From Nocardia vinacea NBRC 16497 (GTDB lineage Bacteria; Actinomycetota; Actinomycetes; Mycobacteriales; Mycobacteriaceae): DNA of 64,000 bases. The stretch spans positions 1 through 64,000 of the forward strand of contig NZ_BAGN01000050.1 of NCBI RefSeq assembly GCF_000308835.1, given 5' to 3'. The notes under the pieces were generated by a model. The model made no database searches. It had not been told where the DNA came from and saw only the letters and a program-made list of their open reading frames with translations. Position 1 is the stretch's first letter; each line of letters starts with the position of its first letter. Shown here piece after piece: positions 33,671 to 43,860 of the stretch. The position numbers were made by a program, and so were the translations under genes.

Positions 33671-34573
33671 ATGACAGCGGAGGCCGCCGCGGCGCGGCCA
33701 GTGGAATTCGACGACAGCGGACTCGAAACCTGGTGTGACGATGAACGTTTCGAGGTCACCGCGGAGCGGATCGCCGAATACGCCGCCGCGACCAATGATC
33801 CGATCGAGGCGCATCTGGCGGGCAAGGTGGCCTCGCCGATCTTCGGCATCGTCCCGGTGTTCGAGGCCATGATGATGCCGGTGATCGATGTCGCGCCGAT
33901 GGATATCTTCGGCCGAGTCGTGCACGGGGAGCAGGATTTCCACTTCTACCGCGCGATCCTGCCGGGGGACCGGCTGGTCTCGCGGGCCAAGGCGATCGGC
34001 TATGCCAGCCGTTCGAACGGCAGCACCATCACCATCCTCATCGAATGCCGCACCGAGGCAGGGGAATTGGTGAACGAACAGTATCTTACCGCCTTCTTCC
34101 GCAATATCGACGCGGGCAAGACGGTCGGTGTCGCCGCTCCTGCACACAAATTCGACGAGGACCTGCGGACGCAGGAGCCGGTCGCGCTGGTGCCGCAGCA
34201 TGTCGATCTCGATCAGACCTACCGCTATTCACCCGCTTCCGGTGATCCGGTGCCGCTGCATCTGGACGAGCAAGTCGCCAAGGATGCGGGTCTGCCCGGG
34301 ATCATCGCGCACGGGCTGTGCACCATGGCCTTCGCATCGTGGGCCGTACTCACCGAGGTCGCGGGCTCGGATGTCAACCGGCTGAAGCGATTCGCGGTGC
34401 GCTTCGCCAAGATGGTCTTCCCCGGCGACGACCTGGAGACCCGGATCTGGCGGGTGGCCTCCGAGAACGGCATCACCACATACGCCTTCGAGACCGTCCG
34501 CGGCGAAGACGTCGTCCTGAGCGACGGTCTCGCCGAAGTCGCAGACCAGCAACCAAACCGAGGAGCCATGTAG
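33671..34573 (+). CDS. MaoC-like double-hotdog dehydratase
   Basis: A 300-residue protein with two hotdog halves. The N-terminal half is FAS1-like (ATNDPIEAHLAGKVASPIFGIVPVFEA) and the C-terminal half carries the MaoC hydratase motif DEQVAKDAGLPGIIAHGLCTM, with the catalytic Asp/His pair. It should hydrate a 2-enoyl-CoA. GTG at 33668 directly before the ATG is an equal start option. It ends against the SDR gene. Confidence 0.85.
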   Translation: MTAEAAAARPVEFDDSGLETWCDDERFEVTAERIAEYAAATNDPIEAHLAGKVASPIFGIVPVFEAMMMPVIDVAPMDIFGRVVHGEQDFHFYRAILPGDRLVSRAKAIGYASRSNGSTITILIECRTEAGELVNEQYLTAFFRNIDAGKTVGVAAPAHKFDEDLRTQEPVALVPQHVDLDQTYRYSPASGDPVPLHLDEQVAKDAGLPGIIAHGLCTMAFASWAVLTEVAGSDVNRLKRFAVRFAKMVFPGDDLETRIWRVASENGITTYAFETVRGEDVVLSDGLAEVADQQPNRGAM

Positions 34574-35452
34574 ATGGGTGCATTGGAAGGACGGGTCGCC
34601 GTCATCACCGGCGCGGGGCGAGGCATCGGGCGTGAGCACGCGCTGCTGTTCGCCCGCGAAGGTGCCGCGGTCGTCGTGAACGACCTCGGCGGCAGCAATG
34701 CCGGTGAGGGTTCGGATGTCGGTCCGGCCCAGGAGGTTGTGAACGAGATCATCGCCGCGGGCGGTAAGGCGGTTGCCAACACGGATAACATCGCCACTTG
34801 GGAGGGTGCGGGTAGCGTTGCGGCCCAGGCCATTTCGGAGCTCGGTGGCCTCGACATCGTGGTCAACAATGCGGGCATCCTGCGCGACGCCTTCATCGCA
34901 GGTATGGACGAGGCGCAGTGGGATGCGGTGATCGCCGTACATCTCAAGGGCCACGCCGCGGTGCTGCATCACGCGGCCGCCTACTGGAAGGCGCAGAGCA
35001 AGGCGGGCAACCAACCGAATGCCGCGGTGATCAATACCGCGTCGGCCTCCGGAACGACCATCCCGAATGCGGGTCAGGCCAACTACGGCGCGGCCAAGGC
35101 CGCAATCGCCGCACTGACCCTGGTCGCGGCCGATGAGCTCGCGCGCTACGGCGTCCGGGTCAATGCCATCGCGCCGATCGCGCGCACCCGGCTCACCCTG
35201 GCCACGCCCGGTATGGGCGAGATGATGGCCGCCGAGGCCGCGGCAATCGAGGACGGTGATTTCGACGCATTCAGCCCGGCCAATATTTCTCCGCTGGTCG
35301 CCTACCTGGCGTCGGAAAAGTGCCCGCTCACCGGCAAGGTTTTCGCGGTCCAGGGCGGCGCCATCTCCGAGCTGGCAGGCTGGCATGACGTGAAGACGAT
35401 CGAGACCGACGGCCCATGGCTAATCGACGATATCGCCGCTCGGCTGCCTTGA
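34574..35452 (+). CDS. SDR, 3-hydroxyacyl-CoA dehydrogenase-like (Hsd4A type)
   Basis: A 292-residue SDR. The cofactor motif is TGAGRGIGREHALLFAREG, followed by VVVNDLGGSNAGEG (the Asp after the second strand indicates NAD). NNAGILRD, the Ser in NTASASGTT and YGAAKAA complete the catalytic set. This is the arrangement of peroxisomal multifunctional enzyme type 2 and of Hsd4A in steroid side-chain oxidation. The ATG directly follows the previous stop (TAGATG). Confidence 0.85.
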   Translation: MGALEGRVAVITGAGRGIGREHALLFAREGAAVVVNDLGGSNAGEGSDVGPAQEVVNEIIAAGGKAVANTDNIATWEGAGSVAAQAISELGGLDIVVNNAGILRDAFIAGMDEAQWDAVIAVHLKGHAAVLHHAAAYWKAQSKAGNQPNAAVINTASASGTTIPNAGQANYGAAKAAIAALTLVAADELARYGVRVNAIAPIARTRLTLATPGMGEMMAAEAAAIEDGDFDAFSPANISPLVAYLASEKCPLTGKVFAVQGGAISELAGWHDVKTIETDGPWLIDDIAARLP

Positions 35453-35479
35453 TCTCGCGGGAACGTTAGGAAAACGACG

Positions 35480-36742
35480 ATGTTCGAATGGTCCGAGACC
35501 GACGAGATGATCCGCGAGGCGGTGCGCACCTTCATCGATAAGGAGGTCCGCCCGCATCTCGACGCGCTGGAAAGCGGTGAGCTGACGCCCTATCCGATAA
35601 TCCGGAAGTTGTTCAGCGACTTCGGGATCGATGCGATGGGTGGTGAAGCCGTCCAGCGGCTGCTTGCCAAGGAGCGCAAGAAGGCGGAGGCACTGGCGGC
35701 GGGCGAGCCGCTGCCCGCGAAGTCCGAAAAGTCTTCCGGCGGTAGCCCGTTCGCCGGTCAGGAATCGCTGATGGCGGTGCTGATCGGGGAGTTGTCCGGC
35801 GTCTGCATGGGGCTGGTCACCGCGATGGGTGTCAGCATCGGTCTCGGCGCGACCACCATCCTCTCGCGCGGCACGCTCGCGCAGAAGGAGCGGTGGCTTC
35901 CCGATATCGTCACCATGAAAAAGGTTGCGTCATGGGCGATTACCGAGCCCGACTCGGGTTCGGACGCATTCGGCGGCATGAAGACCTACGTCAAGCGCGA
36001 CGGCGAGGACTACATCCTCAACGGGCAGAAGACCTTCATCACGAATGGTCCGTTCGCCGATGTGATGATCGTCTACGCGAAGCTCGACGAGGGCGACGGC
36101 GGCGATAAGCGCGAGCGCAAGGTGCTCACCTTCGTGCTCGACAAGGGCATGGACGGCCTCACCCAGGGCAAGCCGTTCAAGAAGATGGGCCTGCACGCCT
36201 CGCCGACCGGTGAATTGTTCTTCGACAATGTGCGCCTGGGGCGCGACCGGCTGCTCGGCGAGACCGAGGAGCACAAGGGCGGCGACGGCCGGGAGAGTGC
36301 CCGCTCCAGCTTCACCGCAGAACGCATCGGTGTCGGTTTCATGGCGCTCGGCATCATCAACGAATGTCACCGGCTCTGCCTGGACTACGCCAAGAGTCGC
36401 AAGCTGTGGGGCCAGGAGATCGGCCGCTTCCAACTGGTGCAGCTCAAGCTGGCCAAGATGGAGATCGCCCGGATCAATGTGCAGAACATGGTCTTCAACA
36501 CGCTCGAGCGCGGCAAGGCGGGCAAGCCGCCGACCCTCGCCGAGGCCTCTGCCATGAAGCTCTACGCCTCCGAGGCCGCCACCGAGGTAGCGATGGACGC
36601 AGTCCAGCTCTTCGGCGGCAACGGCTATATGACCGAGTACCGAGTGGAACAACTCGCCCGTGACGCGAAGTCCCTGATGATTTACGCGGGCAGCAATGAA
36701 ATCCAGGTCACCCACATCGCCAAGGGCCTGCTCGCCCAGTAG
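35480..36742 (+). CDS. acyl-CoA dehydrogenase
   Basis: A 420-residue flavoprotein. The family motifs are SWAITEPDSGSDAFGGMKT, the beta-domain LNGQKTFITNGPFADV and the C-terminal ARDAKSLMIYAGSNEIQ, in which the Glu before IQ occupies the usual active-site position. An inserted, charged, Lys-rich stretch (LLAKERKKAEALAAGEPLP) lies near residue 60, typical of some actinobacterial FadE proteins. It is the last gene of the operon. Confidence 0.9.
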   Translation: MFEWSETDEMIREAVRTFIDKEVRPHLDALESGELTPYPIIRKLFSDFGIDAMGGEAVQRLLAKERKKAEALAAGEPLPAKSEKSSGGSPFAGQESLMAVLIGELSGVCMGLVTAMGVSIGLGATTILSRGTLAQKERWLPDIVTMKKVASWAITEPDSGSDAFGGMKTYVKRDGEDYILNGQKTFITNGPFADVMIVYAKLDEGDGGDKRERKVLTFVLDKGMDGLTQGKPFKKMGLHASPTGELFFDNVRLGRDRLLGETEEHKGGDGRESARSSFTAERIGVGFMALGIINECHRLCLDYAKSRKLWGQEIGRFQLVQLKLAKMEIARINVQNMVFNTLERGKAGKPPTLAEASAMKLYASEAATEVAMDAVQLFGGNGYMTEYRVEQLARDAKSLMIYAGSNEIQVTHIAKGLLAQ

Positions 36743-36792
36743 CGCGAACTTTGCCGTCGGCACGGCACGTGGCGGCCGTGAACGGCATGTGT

Positions 36793-37638
36793 TCACACCG
36801 CGCGCAAGTGTGTGCGGCTGGCGTAGATGTGTTCGGCTATCAGGGTCGCGATGCGGTCCGGAGCTTCGAGCATGGGGACGTGCCCGACACCGTTGACGAG
36901 GATGCGGTCGGCGGAGTCGGGCAGTTCCTGCAGGAAGCGGCGGGCATACACGCGGTTGGGGATGATCCGGTCGTATTCGGCCATCAGCAGGCGCACCGGG
37001 GTCGGGAGGTTGGACAGATCTTCCAGGGCAGGGGCGCGCACGCTGCCCAGGATGAACGGGATCATGGCATCGCAGTGCAGTGCGGCGGTGATCATGGCGG
37101 CGATGTCGCGCCGCGCGACGGCCGCGGCGTTCTTGCTGAGCAGCAGTAGCGCGAAGCGTTGCGTGATCGGATTGTTGATCGCGAATCCGCCGAGGTGCTT
37201 ACCGATTTCGACGATCGGCACCAGTGACAGGAATTTCGCGCCCACGCGGAACTGGGTGAGCGAGGGCGACTGCCAACCACCCGCCGGCGCGATCGCGGTC
37301 AGGGTGCGGGCCCGGCCGCGTCGGGCCAGTTCGAAGCCGACCCAGGCGCCGAGTGAATTGCCCGCAATGTGGCAGGTACGCCAACCGAGTTCGTCGAGTT
37401 GATCCTCGATCCGGTCGGCGAGGGCATGGACATCGGTGGACCAGCCCTCGATCGGTTCGCCACCCCAGTGGCCCGCGAAGGCGGGGGCGAATACCTCGCA
37501 ATGCGCGGAAAGCCGCAGCGCAACCTGTTCCCAACAGTGCGGCGAGAGCATGAACCCGTGCAGCAGCAGAACCGGATCACCGGACCCGATATGCAGCGCT
37601 TTGATCGGGGCGGGGGAGTTGGTGGTGCCTGACTTCAT
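36793..37638 (-). CDS. alpha/beta hydrolase
   Basis: A 281-residue hydrolase. HG oxyanion motif in VLLLHGFMLSPHCWEQV, the nucleophile in IAGNSLGAWVGFELA (GNSLG), acid in LMAEYDRIIPN and His in VNGVGHVPMLEAP. ATG at 37638 is preferred to an upstream TTG, with GGAAGGGG as ribosome site. It may be a lipase, peroxidase-like or C-C hydrolase; it converges on the beta-oxidation operon and may be unrelated to it. Confidence 0.8.
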   Translation of the reverse strand: MKSGTTNSPAPIKALHIGSGDPVLLLHGFMLSPHCWEQVALRLSAHCEVFAPAFAGHWGGEPIEGWSTDVHALADRIEDQLDELGWRTCHIAGNSLGAWVGFELARRGRARTLTAIAPAGGWQSPSLTQFRVGAKFLSLVPIVEIGKHLGGFAINNPITQRFALLLLSKNAAAVARRDIAAMITAALHCDAMIPFILGSVRAPALEDLSNLPTPVRLLMAEYDRIIPNRVYARRFLQELPDSADRILVNGVGHVPMLEAPDRIATLIAEHIYASRTHLRAV

Positions 37639-37708
37639 CGTCAATCACCCCTTCCTGGACTGCGATGTCCCGGGGGAGTTCGTCTGACCAGCATTGTACG
37701 GTCATCAG

Positions 37709-38524
37709 GTGCCTTATATCATCTCGTCGATCAACGTGAACGGCGTCCGTGCGGCGACCGGCAAGACGGGCAGGGGGATGCTCGAGTGGCTGGCGGTCAC
37801 CGAAGCCGACATCATCTGCCTGCAGGAGACTCGGGCAACCGATGAGCAGACCCGTGCCGCGCTCGCGCCCGCACTGGACGCGGGCTGGTATCTGACGCAT
37901 GCGGAGCCGGGCGCGAAGGGGCGGGCCGGGGTCGGCATTCTGTCCCGTCGCGAACCCCGGGCCGTGCGTATCGGGCTAGGGCGCTGGCAGGACGGAACTT
38001 GGCATTCCAGCGCCGAATTCGCCGGTACCGGACGCTATGTCGAGGCCGAATTCGATGAATTGACCGTGGCCAGCGTGTATGTGCACACCGGTGAGGCGGA
38101 TACGCCGATGCAGGACGAAAAGTACCGCTTCCTCGATGAGATCGGCGCTCATATGCGGGCACAGACCAGCGATTTCGTGATCTGCGGCGACTGGAATGTC
38201 GCGCATACCGAACTCGATATCAAGAACTGGAAGGGCAACCTGAAGAACTCCGGGTTCCTGCCGCAGGAGCGGGCCTGGATCGATGGCATGCTCGCCGCCG
38301 GATACGTGGACGTGGTGCGCAACCTGCATCCCGGTGTCGCGGGCCCATACAGTTGGTGGTCCTACCGCGGCCGCGCCTACGACAATGACGCGGGCTGGCG
38401 CATCGACTATCACCTGGCCCGCGGCGAGGTGGCCGGCCGGGCGAAGCAGGCCGTGGTCGAACGCGCCGCCACCTACGCCGAGCGCTGGTCCGACCACGCG
38501 CCGGTCACGGTGCAATACCGATAA
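37709..38524 (+). CDS. xth: exodeoxyribonuclease III
   Basis: A 271-residue EEP-fold AP endonuclease. Motifs: ISSINVNGVRA, the metal-binding Glu in IICLQETRA, GDWNVAHTELDIKN and the C-terminal ERWSDHAPV with the catalytic Asp-His. It repairs abasic sites and blocked 3' ends in base excision repair. GTG at 37709 (VPYIISSINV) is chosen over a TTG at 37694 because it matches the usual start of the family. Confidence 0.9.
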   Translation: MPYIISSINVNGVRAATGKTGRGMLEWLAVTEADIICLQETRATDEQTRAALAPALDAGWYLTHAEPGAKGRAGVGILSRREPRAVRIGLGRWQDGTWHSSAEFAGTGRYVEAEFDELTVASVYVHTGEADTPMQDEKYRFLDEIGAHMRAQTSDFVICGDWNVAHTELDIKNWKGNLKNSGFLPQERAWIDGMLAAGYVDVVRNLHPGVAGPYSWWSYRGRAYDNDAGWRIDYHLARGEVAGRAKQAVVERAATYAERWSDHAPVTVQYR

Positions 38525-38576
38525 AGTTCGCGACGAAGATGATTCGCGACATGGCAGCGCTGGAGATCGGGATCGC

Positions 38577-39059
38577 ATGAATATTTCCTCGAAGCGGGTT
38601 CGCGCCTTCGCCGCGCTCGGTGTTGCCCTACTGGCCTTGGTGATCGCACTGCTCGCCTCGCGCGGTGGGGACAGCAAGCCGACCGCGGCCTCTGTCACCT
38701 CCACAACTCGCAGCGCGAGCGTGGCGGTTCCGGCGCGCGGTCCGGATGTGACCACCACATCCACCGTTCGAGCCCCCGGTGTACCGGACCGCGCCTACGC
38801 GACTCTTGTCGAAATCGACGCGGGCCGTTGGCCGGATTCGGCGAACGCGCCCGGCACCAAGGGCGGTGAGCGCTGGATGAACCGCGCGGGCACCCTGCCC
38901 GCCAAGGATTCGGCGGGCAAAGCCATCACCTACCAGGAATGGGATGTGAACCCGAAGGAGCGCAACCGTTCCCGCGACGCCGAACGCATCGTCACCGGCA
39001 GCGACGGTTCCGCCTGGTACACCAGTGACCACTACGAAACCTTTACGAGGATGCGCTGA
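38577..39059 (+). CDS. secreted guanyl-specific ribonuclease (barnase/RNase Sa family)
   Basis: A 160-residue protein with an N-terminal membrane or signal segment (VRAFAALGVALLALVIALLAS), a Ser/Thr/Pro linker and a C-terminal microbial RNase domain. Active-site residues are Glu in TYQEWDVNP, Arg in AERIVTGSDGSAWYT and His in SDHYETF, as in barnase and RNase Sa. It is probably exported. Its TGA overlaps the ATG of the barstar-like gene, forming a toxin/inhibitor pair. Confidence 0.85.
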   Translation: MNISSKRVRAFAALGVALLALVIALLASRGGDSKPTAASVTSTTRSASVAVPARGPDVTTTSTVRAPGVPDRAYATLVEIDAGRWPDSANAPGTKGGERWMNRAGTLPAKDSAGKAITYQEWDVNPKERNRSRDAERIVTGSDGSAWYTSDHYETFTRMR

Positions 39060-39544
39060 TGACAGTTCCGTTATCGCAGTTCCTTGCCCGCCCCGAGGCC
39101 CGGCGGTCCACCGACGCGCCCGCTTCGCCGCCGACCGCCGTAGTGGGTGCCCTCCCCGTCGACGCCCCGACACTCAGCGGTGTGCGCTACGACGCACCCG
39201 TCGACTACGCGGTGCGCGAACTACGCGGGCCCAAAATGCGCACCACCGCAGGCGTTTTCGACGAATTCGCGGCCGCGTTCCAATTCCCGTACTACTTCGG
39301 CGGAAACAAGGACGCTTTCGACGAATGTCTGCGCGATCTCGATGATTTCGTCGGCCTCGCCGCTGGATACGTTGCCGTGATCCGCGATTCGGTCGATCTG
39401 CTGATCGACGAACTGGAAGAACGCACGTGGTTCATCGAAGCCATGCGCGAGGCCGCCGACTACTGGTCCACAAAGGGCCTGGCGTTCCGGGTCGTGCTCC
39501 AAGGTGAACCACCCGACCCGGAGATCGTGCGCCTGAGTCCGTAG
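39059..39544 (+). CDS. barstar-like ribonuclease inhibitor
   Basis: A 161-residue cytoplasmic protein. The core GVFDEFAAAFQFPYYFGGNKDAFDECLRDLDDF (in two parts: FDEFAAAFQFPYYFGGNKD and AFDECLRDLDDF) is the barstar domain, including the acidic residues that plug the RNase active site. The first 50 residues are an extra variable region. Translation is coupled to the RNase (TGATG), so the host is protected against internal activity of the toxin. Confidence 0.85.
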   Translation: MTVPLSQFLARPEARRSTDAPASPPTAVVGALPVDAPTLSGVRYDAPVDYAVRELRGPKMRTTAGVFDEFAAAFQFPYYFGGNKDAFDECLRDLDDFVGLAAGYVAVIRDSVDLLIDELEERTWFIEAMREAADYWSTKGLAFRVVLQGEPPDPEIVRLSP

Positions 39545-39548
39545 TCGC

Positions 39549-40421
39549 TCAGGTGAGGCGGCGGGCGAGGTCCTCGCCGAGGAGTACGAAGACGTCGGTG
39601 GTGTGGTCGATCAGTTCGTCGCGGGTGAGCGGGAGGTCGTCCTGTAGCCAGGCGGTGAGGGTTTGGACCAGGCCGCCGACCAGGTAGGTGGCGCGAAAGT
39701 CGATGGTGGGATCCGGATTCGGGTCGGTGATGCCGTAGAAGTCGATGCCCTCGGCGGCCACGATGCGGGCGAAAACCCGCACCGTCTGATTCGTGCGGGC
39801 ACGCAGCTCCGGCGTCGCCATGCCCGCGACCAGCGCGACGTGTGCCTTGCGTGGATCGTCGGTGAGCAGATGCAGGCCCGCGGAGATCGCGGCATGCGCT
39901 TTGGCCCGGGTGTCGGCCGGTGCGGTCTGCAGCGCACCGATGATCGCCCCGGCCAGTTCCTCCGCGATCCGATCGATGAGCGCGGCCAGCACCGCGTCGC
40001 GGCTGTCGAAGCTTTCGTAGTAGTAGCGCTCGTTCAGTCCGGCCTGCGCGCATAACCCGGAGACGGTGAGCTTGGTGATGCCCTGGGTGCCGATGATCTC
40101 CAGTGCGGCATCGAGCAGCGCCGCGCGTCGCTGGGCGCGGCGCTCGTCGGCGGAGACGCCGCCGTAGGTCCGTTTTGCGGGCCCACCGCTCCCCGCGGAC
40201 TTGCTCCGCACTGATCCACCGGCCGCTCGACCACCACCTCGCGCGGACTCGTTACCGGATGCTCGCCCGCCCGTCGCCCGGCCATCACTCCTCGCGGACT
40301 CGTTACGGGACGCTCGCCCGCCCGTCGCTCGCCCACCGCCCCTCGCCGACTCGCTACGCGATGCTGGCCCGTCCGTCGCCCGACCACCACCCCCCACGGA
40401 ATCGCTTCGCGATGCTGTCAT
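39549..40421 (-). CDS. TetR family regulator with a repetitive N-terminal extension
   Basis: A 290-residue protein if started at ATG 40421. Residues 4-71 are four tandem 17-residue units (for example SRSESARGGGRATGGRA). The TetR helix-turn-helix follows at about residues 100-145 (ALLDAALEIIGTQGITKLT, then LCAQAGLNERYYYESFDSRDAV). A GTG at 40211, at the end of the repeat tract, would give a 220-residue protein of ordinary TetR length; the true start is open. It is divergent from the DUF2236 gene at 40638. Confidence 0.75.
   Translation of the reverse strand: MTASRSDSVGGGGRATDGPASRSESARGGGRATGGRASRNESARSDGRATGGRASGNESARGGGRAAGGSVRSKSAGSGGPAKRTYGGVSADERRAQRRAALLDAALEIIGTQGITKLTVSGLCAQAGLNERYYYESFDSRDAVLAALIDRIAEELAGAIIGALQTAPADTRAKAHAAISAGLHLLTDDPRKAHVALVAGMATPELRARTNQTVRVFARIVAAEGIDFYGITDPNPDPTIDFRATYLVGGLVQTLTAWLQDDLPLTRDELIDHTTDVFVLLGEDLARRLT
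40209..40412 (-). repeat. 51-bp in-frame minisatellite, four units
   Basis: Four tandem 51-bp units lie in frame at the 5' end of the TetR gene. They encode SRSDSVGGGGRATDGPA, SRSESARGGGRATGGRA, SRNESARSDGRATGGRA and SGNESARGGGRAAGGSV. Confidence 0.85.
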
Positions 40422-40637
40422 ATGGCGATTCTGGCACGGGTGCGGCTGGGGCCGACCGGATCGCGGTCCGATGTGGTCGGTGGTCGCGGCCCGGATCCGG
40501 TCCGGACGCAATCTGGTGGTGGCTATTGCCAGATCTAGAGTTCTGGGGGATTCTGTTGCCAGATGCTGTGGATTCGTGGCCCGCCGAGATGGCGGGTCAC
40601 CGACTCACCACGGCACGCGCTCAACGAGGAGGCAGCG

Positions 40638-41570
40638 ATGTCCCAGCCCGGCTACTTCGCCGATAATTCGATGGCCCGACGGGTCATGAGCAAGCGCGCG
40701 GTGGGTCTCACCTATGGCCAGCGCGCCCTGGTGATCGGCGCGGTCAATCCGCTGCTGTATGTCGGAACCGCCGAGCACACCGAGCATCGGATGACTCCGT
40801 ACACACGACTCGCATTGACCGGCAAGCTCTTCGAGGCCGTCTTCCTCGGCAGTAAGGACGAGGCGGATCGCGCGCTTGCCTTCACCACAAAGAAGCACGC
40901 GAAGGTTGTCGGCGAACTGCCCGAGGACGCGGGCCTGCGCCATCCGGCGGGCACCGGCTACTCCGCACTCGACCCGCACCTGATGTACATGACCATGGCC
41001 TTCGCCTTCGACTCGGCCGAGGTGATGCACGATCTGCTGATCCGCCCGCTGACCGGCGGCGAACGCGAGGGCCTGTACCAGGACTACGTCCGCTGGGGTG
41101 AACTGTTCGGCATGCCGCGCGAGGCCGCGCCCGGCAGCTACCCGCTGTTCCGCAAATCCTTCGACGACTACCTCGCCTCGGACGCGCTGTTCCTCACCGA
41201 TGAGGCCAGGCTGGTCGGTTCGTATCTGGCCGGTCAGCGCGTGCCCTATCCGCAGCGCGGGCCGATGCGCCAGGTCGTCGACGCGTTCTACCTGCTGGTG
41301 CAGGGCAGTCTGCCGCCGCGCATCCGCGATATGTACGGGATGCGCTGGGGGCTGCCCGAGCAAATCGCGTTCCGCGCACTCGCCCAGGGCGTGCGGACCG
41401 CGCATATCGCCCCACCGTTGGTTCCGCCGGTGCTGCGCGGGACGCTGGCCGGTCCGAGCGCGCCGGTCTACAAGCTGTTGTCCAAGCGGGAACGCGAACT
41501 GCACAGCACCGGGCGCCCGAGCATGCCCGGTGTCGACCCACGCAACTGGGCGGCGCGAAATTCCGCGTGA
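40638..41570 (+). CDS. DUF2236 / MpaB-type oxygenase family protein
   Basis: A 310-residue DUF2236 protein, the second in this window. Typical parts are LLYVGTAEHTEHRMTPYTRL, FTTKKHAKVVGELPE with the conserved heme-region His, DPHLMYMTMAFAFDSAE and a C-terminal GMRWGLPEQIAF. The ATG has a CGAGGAGGC site. It faces the TetR gene at 39549-40421, repeating the TetR/DUF2236 arrangement at 18.8-20.5 kb. Function unknown. Confidence 0.8.
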   Translation: MSQPGYFADNSMARRVMSKRAVGLTYGQRALVIGAVNPLLYVGTAEHTEHRMTPYTRLALTGKLFEAVFLGSKDEADRALAFTTKKHAKVVGELPEDAGLRHPAGTGYSALDPHLMYMTMAFAFDSAEVMHDLLIRPLTGGEREGLYQDYVRWGELFGMPREAAPGSYPLFRKSFDDYLASDALFLTDEARLVGSYLAGQRVPYPQRGPMRQVVDAFYLLVQGSLPPRIRDMYGMRWGLPEQIAFRALAQGVRTAHIAPPLVPPVLRGTLAGPSAPVYKLLSKRERELHSTGRPSMPGVDPRNWAARNSA

Positions 41571-41574
41571 CCGC

Positions 41575-42703
<1,129 letters not shown>

Positions 42704-42768
42704 CCGGGGAATACCGCTATCGACCGCCTGTCGACATCACCGCGGTCTCTGTTGAAGGGGCGTGACAG

Positions 42769-43788
42769 ATGCAGGTGATCGACAACATCAAGGCGGCGTT
42801 CGAACGGCGGATCCAGTCGCGGCCGTGGCTGGATCACCTGATCCGCGCAGGCGGAAATTATCAGCGGCAACGTGGTGATTACTACGCGGCCGGGATCACG
42901 TATTTCACGGTGCTGTCGCTGTTTCCGCTGTTGATGGTCGTCTTCTCGATCGCGGGCTCCGTGCTGTCGGGCGATCCGGAAATGTTCACCGAACTGCGGA
43001 ACAAGATCATCGAGAACATTCCGGGATCACTCGGCGGCCAGCTCAATGATCTGATCGATCAGGCGGTCCGATCGCGCGGCACGGTCGGCACGCTCGGTTT
43101 GCTCGTCGGTGTCTACACCGGACTCGGCTGGATGGCGAATCTGCGGGCAGCACTGACCGAACAGTGGGAACAGAAGACCCCGGAAGGCAATTGGTTCCTC
43201 AGCAAGCTTTCCGACCTCGGTGCATTGATCGGGCTCGGCTTGGCCTTCGTGGTCTCGATCGGTCTGTCCACCCTGGCGTCGAGTACCCTCGGCGCGCGGC
43301 TGCTGATCACTTTCCGCCTGTCGGAGTTGCCCGGTGCGCGGCTGATCCTGGTGCTCATTTCGATACTGCTCGGCTTCCTCGCCTCATGGGCAGTGTTCGT
43401 CTGGATGATCGCGCGCCTGCCCCGCGAGCCGGTCACCTTGCGAAGTGCCGCACGAGCGGCGGCGCTGGCCGCGGTGGTCTTCGAAATCTTCAAATACGTC
43501 GCGTCGTTCTACCTGCAGATGGTGCTGCACAGCCCCGCGGGCGCGGTATTCGGATCGATCATCGGCCTGATGGTGTTCAGCTACATCACCTATCGCATCC
43601 TCTTGTTCGCAACCGCTTGGGCCGCAACGGCATCGGAGAACGAGATCGAAGCCGAAATCCCCCCACCCGCCCCCGCCGTGATCAAGCCCCGCATGAGTGC
43701 GTCCGGGCTCTCGATGGGCACGGGAGCTGCTTATTTCGGTGTGGGCGCCCTTGCGGCGTTTGTGCTTTCAGGGTTGCGTCGACGCTGA
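42769..43788 (+). CDS. YihY/BrkB family membrane protein
   Basis: A 339-residue membrane protein of the YihY (former RNase BN) family. Six hydrophobic segments follow an N-terminal cytoplasmic part that includes YYAAGITYFTVLSLFPLLMVVFS (in two parts: YYAAGITYFTVL and SLFPLLMVVFS), the family hallmark. IIGLMVFSYITYRILLFATAWAA is the last core segment, then a Pro-rich tail and one more helix. Role unknown. It follows trpS by 65 bp. Confidence 0.9.
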   Translation: MQVIDNIKAAFERRIQSRPWLDHLIRAGGNYQRQRGDYYAAGITYFTVLSLFPLLMVVFSIAGSVLSGDPEMFTELRNKIIENIPGSLGGQLNDLIDQAVRSRGTVGTLGLLVGVYTGLGWMANLRAALTEQWEQKTPEGNWFLSKLSDLGALIGLGLAFVVSIGLSTLASSTLGARLLITFRLSELPGARLILVLISILLGFLASWAVFVWMIARLPREPVTLRSAARAAALAAVVFEIFKYVASFYLQMVLHSPAGAVFGSIIGLMVFSYITYRILLFATAWAATASENEIEAEIPPPAPAVIKPRMSASGLSMGTGAAYFGVGALAAFVLSGLRRR

Positions 43789-43828
43789 CATGAAGTGGTG
43801 TGAGTGGCTGACCCCTCGCTCAACTCAG

Positions 43829-43851
43829 GATGTGCTGAGCCGCAGCACATC
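43829..43851. terminator. hairpin between converging genes
   Basis: GATGTGCTG-AGCCG-CAGCACATC, a perfect 9-bp stem between the YihY gene and the converging lipoprotein gene. Confidence 0.6.
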
Positions 43852-43860
43852 TCAGCGAAG

